Positions 63,166 through 64,000 of a stretch of 64,000 nucleotides of DNA are shown piece by piece (the first letter of the stretch is position 1; the number at the start of each line of letters is the position of its first letter). The stretch is taken from assembly GCA_050250575.1 (NCBI GenBank), contig JBFWOJ010000005.1, positions 62,001 through 126,000 of the forward strand, in the 5' to 3' direction. The notes under the pieces are model-generated. The model saw nothing but the letters and a program-made list of their open reading frames with translations, was not told where the DNA came from and did no database searches. This stretch comes from SHVO01 sp050250575 (GTDB taxonomy: Bacteria > Pseudomonadota > Alphaproteobacteria > Rhodospirillales > Rhodospirillaceae). The translations under genes were made by a program, and so were the position numbers.

Positions 63166-64000
63166 CTATTGAGCCTGGTCGGCGGGCACGACGAACACGG
63201 GCACGGCTTCGATATGGTAGGCCGCGGAAATCGCCTGATTCTGCCCGCTCTTGTCGGGCTGAGCGTCGGCGTAGCGTTTCAACAGATAATAGACGCCCGG
63301 GATGTCGTTGATGATCATGCCTTCGTAGGAGAGTCCGCCCTGGGCGAGGCCGAAATAGATATCTCCCCACGGCTGATAGCCGCCAAGGAAACCATTGAGG
63401 CGCCCGCTGGGCTCAATCGCCATGCGGAGGTGCGTGTTGGAAAGCCGCAGCTCGGTGAAGGACAGCGTGTCGAGAAGAAGCTGCAGGTTCCCATGCTCGG
63501 TGATGATCAGCTCCTTATTCCGGATCTCGCCCTTCATGACGTGATGCGAACGCGGATCAGGATCGGCGCGGTAGGTCGTATCGGCGACGACGTCGCCCCC
63601 AGGGCCAAACACCAATTGTTCGATCGCACGATCGAAAGTGATGGTCACCGGACCGTCCTTGTCGAGATCCTCGCCGCTCACCGTGATGAGCCAGGCGGGA
63701 ATGGTTTCCTTCATGGAGCCCCAAATGAAATCCCAGAAGGTCGGACGGAAGCTGAAGGTCCCGCGGAACTGCTCGATACAGCCGAGCGCCCGGAAGAGCT
63801 GGTTGTCGATCCCCTTCTCTTTGGTTCTCGGTTCGATGAACGAACTCGGCCCGGCTTTACCGTCGAGATTGAAACCGAATGAGAACTGGCCGCTCACGCC
63901 TTTGAGCTTCGGATCGGTGACGGCCCACGGATGGACAAAAGCATTGACGGGCTCGCCGTTGATGCGCCCGCGCATACGCAACAAGTCGCGCGCTTTGGCG
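63166..64000 (-). CDS. Hypothetical protein (N-terminus beyond the window)
   Basis: At least 277 residues; the frame stays open to base 64000, so the true start lies upstream and the visible N-terminus is not a real one. Repeating beta-strand-rich segments occur (GQFSFGFNLDGKAG, RGTFSFRPTFWDFIW, FGLAQGGLSYEGM) with no membrane segment or cofactor motif visible in this part. It ends 20 bases before the DUF1592 protein's start, so it heads the operon or is part of it. I do not recognise the family. Confidence 0.75.
   Translation of the reverse strand, partial: AKARDLLRMRGRINGEPVNAFVHPWAVTDPKLKGVSGQFSFGFNLDGKAGPSSFIEPRTKEKGIDNQLFRALGCIEQFRGTFSFRPTFWDFIWGSMKETIPAWLITVSGEDLDKDGPVTITFDRAIEQLVFGPGGDVVADTTYRADPDPRSHHVMKGEIRNKELIITEHGNLQLLLDTLSFTELRLSNTHLRMAIEPSGRLNGFLGGYQPWGDIYFGLAQGGLSYEGMIINDIPGVYYLLKRYADAQPDKSGQNQAISAAYHIEAVPVFVVPADQAQ

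Overview
The window is about 63% GC, gene-dense and free of tRNA, rRNA, CRISPR or insertion-sequence signatures. Protein style suggests an alphaproteobacterium: the HTH regulator, the ligase-associated repair island, DUF1302/DUF1329, TonB receptors and paired CHASE8 kinases. A Rhizomicrobium/Micropepsales-type relative is my guess, not something the sequence proves. No gene-free stretch exceeds 300 bases.

Layout. (1) 1-5.3 kb: two tandem secreted amidase-signature hydrolases, a GNAT acetyltransferase, a polytopic membrane protein and two tiny overlapping genes. (2) 5.4-11.2 kb: the complete four-gene ligase-associated DNA repair island (ATP-dependent ligase and MBL-fold exonuclease on the minus strand, DEXH helicase and PdeM phosphoesterase on the plus strand), with only about 9 bases between the two divergent starts, closed by a strong hairpin. 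(3) 11.3-13.2 kb: an XRE regulator, unknown genes and a REP-like palindrome. (4) 13.3-24.5 kb: a full glycogen locus, glgC divergent from glgA-glgP, which converge on malQ-glgX-glgB. (5) 24.7-35.0 kb: two copies of a TonB receptor / YfiR-like periplasmic protein / CHASE8 histidine kinase module around a thioesterase. (6) 35.1-37.4 kb: an L,D-transpeptidase and a DUF882 peptidase-like protein. (7) 37.4-51.1 kb: a cell-surface region. It has a beta-helix protein with four copies of an apparently unnamed C-terminal domain, a five-gene operon encoding an MtrAB/PioAB-type decaheme conduit with a DMSO-reductase-like heme protein and DUF1800/DUF1501 partners, a divergent cytochrome b561, two secreted proteins that each carry two copies of the same domain, and an ECF sigma/anti-sigma pair. 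(8) 51.2-55.0 kb: a membrane glycosyltransferase-like gene broken by one in-frame TAG, and a methyltransferase-glycosyltransferase fusion. (9) 55.0-58.7 kb: divergent DUF1329/DUF1302 and a nitroreductase. (10) 58.7-64 kb: a minus-strand operon of a protein running off the window, a DUF1592/1588-type heme protein, DUF1552 and a three-repeat secreted protein, ending in a terminator.

How it fits together. The most novel-looking part is 37-51 kb. The ECF gene has a candidate promoter GGAATA-N16-CGTCTA upstream, and one of the secreted repeat-domain genes has an almost identical GGAATA-N16-CGTCTC box. This suggests an ECF-controlled envelope programme next to an outer-membrane electron conduit. 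The duplicated TonB-YfiR-CHASE8 modules look like two envelope-sensing phosphorelays that use the YfiR/CHASE8 logic known from YfiBNR, but with histidine kinases instead of a diguanylate cyclase.
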